Source: Rohdeia sp041398665
GTDB taxonomy: Bacteria; Planctomycetota; UBA1135; GCA-002686595
Length of the DNA stretch: 64,000 nt
NCBI GenBank assembly: GCA_041398665.1
Contig: JAWKUH010000030.1
Location: 6,866 to 70,865 of the forward strand
Reading direction: 5' to 3'
Position numbers and translations under genes: made by a program. This document shows, one piece after another, positions 63,161-64,000 of this stretch (the stretch's first letter is position 1; each line of letters begins with the position of its first letter). The notes beneath the pieces were generated by a model that saw only the letters and a program-made list of their open reading frames with translations, had not been told where the DNA came from and searched no databases.

Positions 63161-64000
63161 CGGGCCGACGTGGCGAGCTCGGGCGACCTGGGGCGGAGCT
63201 CGCCCGTGTCGACGCTCTGCCGCGCGACGAGGTCGCGCAGGAACCAGTCGAGCGTGCGTGCGACGGCGTGCTCCGCGGTGATGACGGGGTTCCAGCCGAG
63301 GACCTTGCGAGCGTTCGCGATGCTCGGCTTGCGGAACTGCACGTCCTGGTAGCCCGCGCCGTAGTAGGCCCCGCTCTCGATCTCGCGGAAGCCGGCGAAC
63401 GGCGGGAAGTGGTCGCGCAACGGGTGCTCGTCGAACTTGGCGACGAGGAGTTCCGCGAGCTCCCGGATCGAGAGGTCGTTCTCCGGGTTGCCGATGTTGA
63501 AGATGCCCTTGTCGCAGCGACCGCCCTCGTCGTCGATGATCCGCACGAGGCAGTCGATGCCCTCGTCGAGGTCGGTGAAGCAGCGCTTCTGGCGACCGCC
63601 GTCCACGAGCTGGATCGGCGTGCCCTCGACGAGGTTCAGGATGAGCTGCGTGATCGCACGCGAACTGCCGATGCGCGCGGCGTCGAGGGTGTCGAGTCGC
63701 GGACCGATCCAGTTGAAGGGTCGGAACAGCGAGAACTCGAGCCCGCGCTCCTGACCGTACGCCCACAGGACGCGGTCGAGCAGCTGCTTGGAGCACGAGT
63801 AGATCCAGCGCTGCATCGGGATCGGGCCGAGCACGAGGTTCGAGCGCTCCTCGTCGAACTCCTCGTCGGTGCACATGCCGTACACCTCGGAGGTCGAGGG
63901 GAAGACGACGCGCTTGCCGTACTTCGCGCAGTAGCGGATGACCGCGAGGTTCTCCTCGAAGTCGAGCTCGAACACGCGCAGCGGGTTGCGCACGTACTCG
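63157..64000 (-). CDS. arnA: ArnA-like UDP-glucuronate decarboxylating dehydrogenase, 5' end beyond the window
   Basis: The gene continues past the right edge, so the N-terminus is missing; the codons EYVRNPLRVFELDFEENL at the edge are internal. The part present, about 280 residues, is the short-chain-dehydrogenase half of ArnA: the serine in PSTSEVYGMC, the YxxxK pair in YSCSKQLLDRV, FRPFNWIGPRLD and RCFTDLDEGIDCLVRII. It converts UDP-glucuronate to the 4-keto sugar. Whether a formyltransferase domain is fused at the N-terminus is not visible. It is coupled to arnD. Confidence 0.88.
   Translation of the reverse strand, partial: EYVRNPLRVFELDFEENLAVIRYCAKYGKRVVFPSTSEVYGMCTDEEFDEERSNLVLGPIPMQRWIYSCSKQLLDRVLWAYGQERGLEFSLFRPFNWIGPRLDTLDAARIGSSRAITQLILNLVEGTPIQLVDGGRQKRCFTDLDEGIDCLVRIIDDEGGRCDKGIFNIGNPENDLSIRELAELLVAKFDEHPLRDHFPPFAGFREIESGAYYGAGYQDVQFRKPSIANARKVLGWNPVITAEHAVARTLDWFLRDLVARQSVDTGELRPRSPELATSAR

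Overview
The window is a gene-dense, very GC-rich (roughly 70%) bacterial chromosome segment. It most likely comes from a planctomycete (Planctomycetota). The main reasons are a PSD1-type cytochrome protein (DUF1549/DUF1553) next to a DUF1501 protein, an ASPIC/UnbV protein with FG-GAP proteins beside it, sigma factors paired with TPR-type partners, and an actin homologue of the MamK/MreB type. No rRNA, tRNA, CRISPR array or insertion sequence was recognised. Lineage is inferred from gene content, not measured.

Layout. 0-12 kb: PTS enzyme I (cut by the window edge), a coiled-coil membrane protein, Tex, a propeller protein, a stand-alone EF-G, an HMG-CoA reductase and a tandem SPFH locus. 12-18.4 kb: two tandem NhaD/ArsB-type transporters, then a secreted glutamine cyclotransferase and a secreted M14 carboxypeptidase. 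18.5-29.3 kb: AMP-ligase, ferrochelatase and methyltransferase with short junctions, pdxA, a FliK-like/FhlB pair away from any flagellar cluster, a MamK-like actin, a degenerate GGDEF coiled-coil protein and glycerol kinase. 29.4-35.3 kb: an exported protein, an ECF-like sigma factor with an overlapping TPR-type partner, a secreted LolA-like protein, queG and a small double-CxxC protein. 35.6-48.5 kb: a run of genes on the minus strand for surface or secreted proteins (two paralogous FG-GAP proteins, UnbV, TPR, a giant PSD1 protein, DUF1501). 48.6-53.8 kb: a 138-bp inverted repeat, thiE, a CPBP protease, an exosortase-type glycosyltransferase, a methyltransferase, a monooxygenase-like protein and queA. 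53.9-58.5 kb: a tightly packed four-gene regulatory operon (sigma-like, two helical-repeat proteins, a bEBP-like protein that has lost its catalytic motifs). 58.8-64 kb: fabI, a membrane protein, a GNAT, an ArnT-like transferase and, convergent with it, arnD and an ArnA-like dehydrogenase running off the window.

Three genome-scale features stand out. First, stop and start codons share 4 bases (ATGA, GTGA or TTGA) at eight clear junctions and perhaps ten, so translational coupling is the rule. Second, most gene ends carry long, nearly perfect GC-rich inverted repeats without a T tract. Third, several conserved genes (tex, glpK, a TPR gene, the SPFH locus and the 55.6-56.4 kb region) each read through only if the frame changes. 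This many lesions in otherwise intact genes points to residual assembly indels, although real frameshifts cannot be excluded from the sequence alone.

The best candidates for undescribed biology are the 53.9-58.5 kb regulatory operon, the MamK-like/degenerate-GGDEF pair beside FliK/FhlB-like genes, and the tandem SPFH locus.
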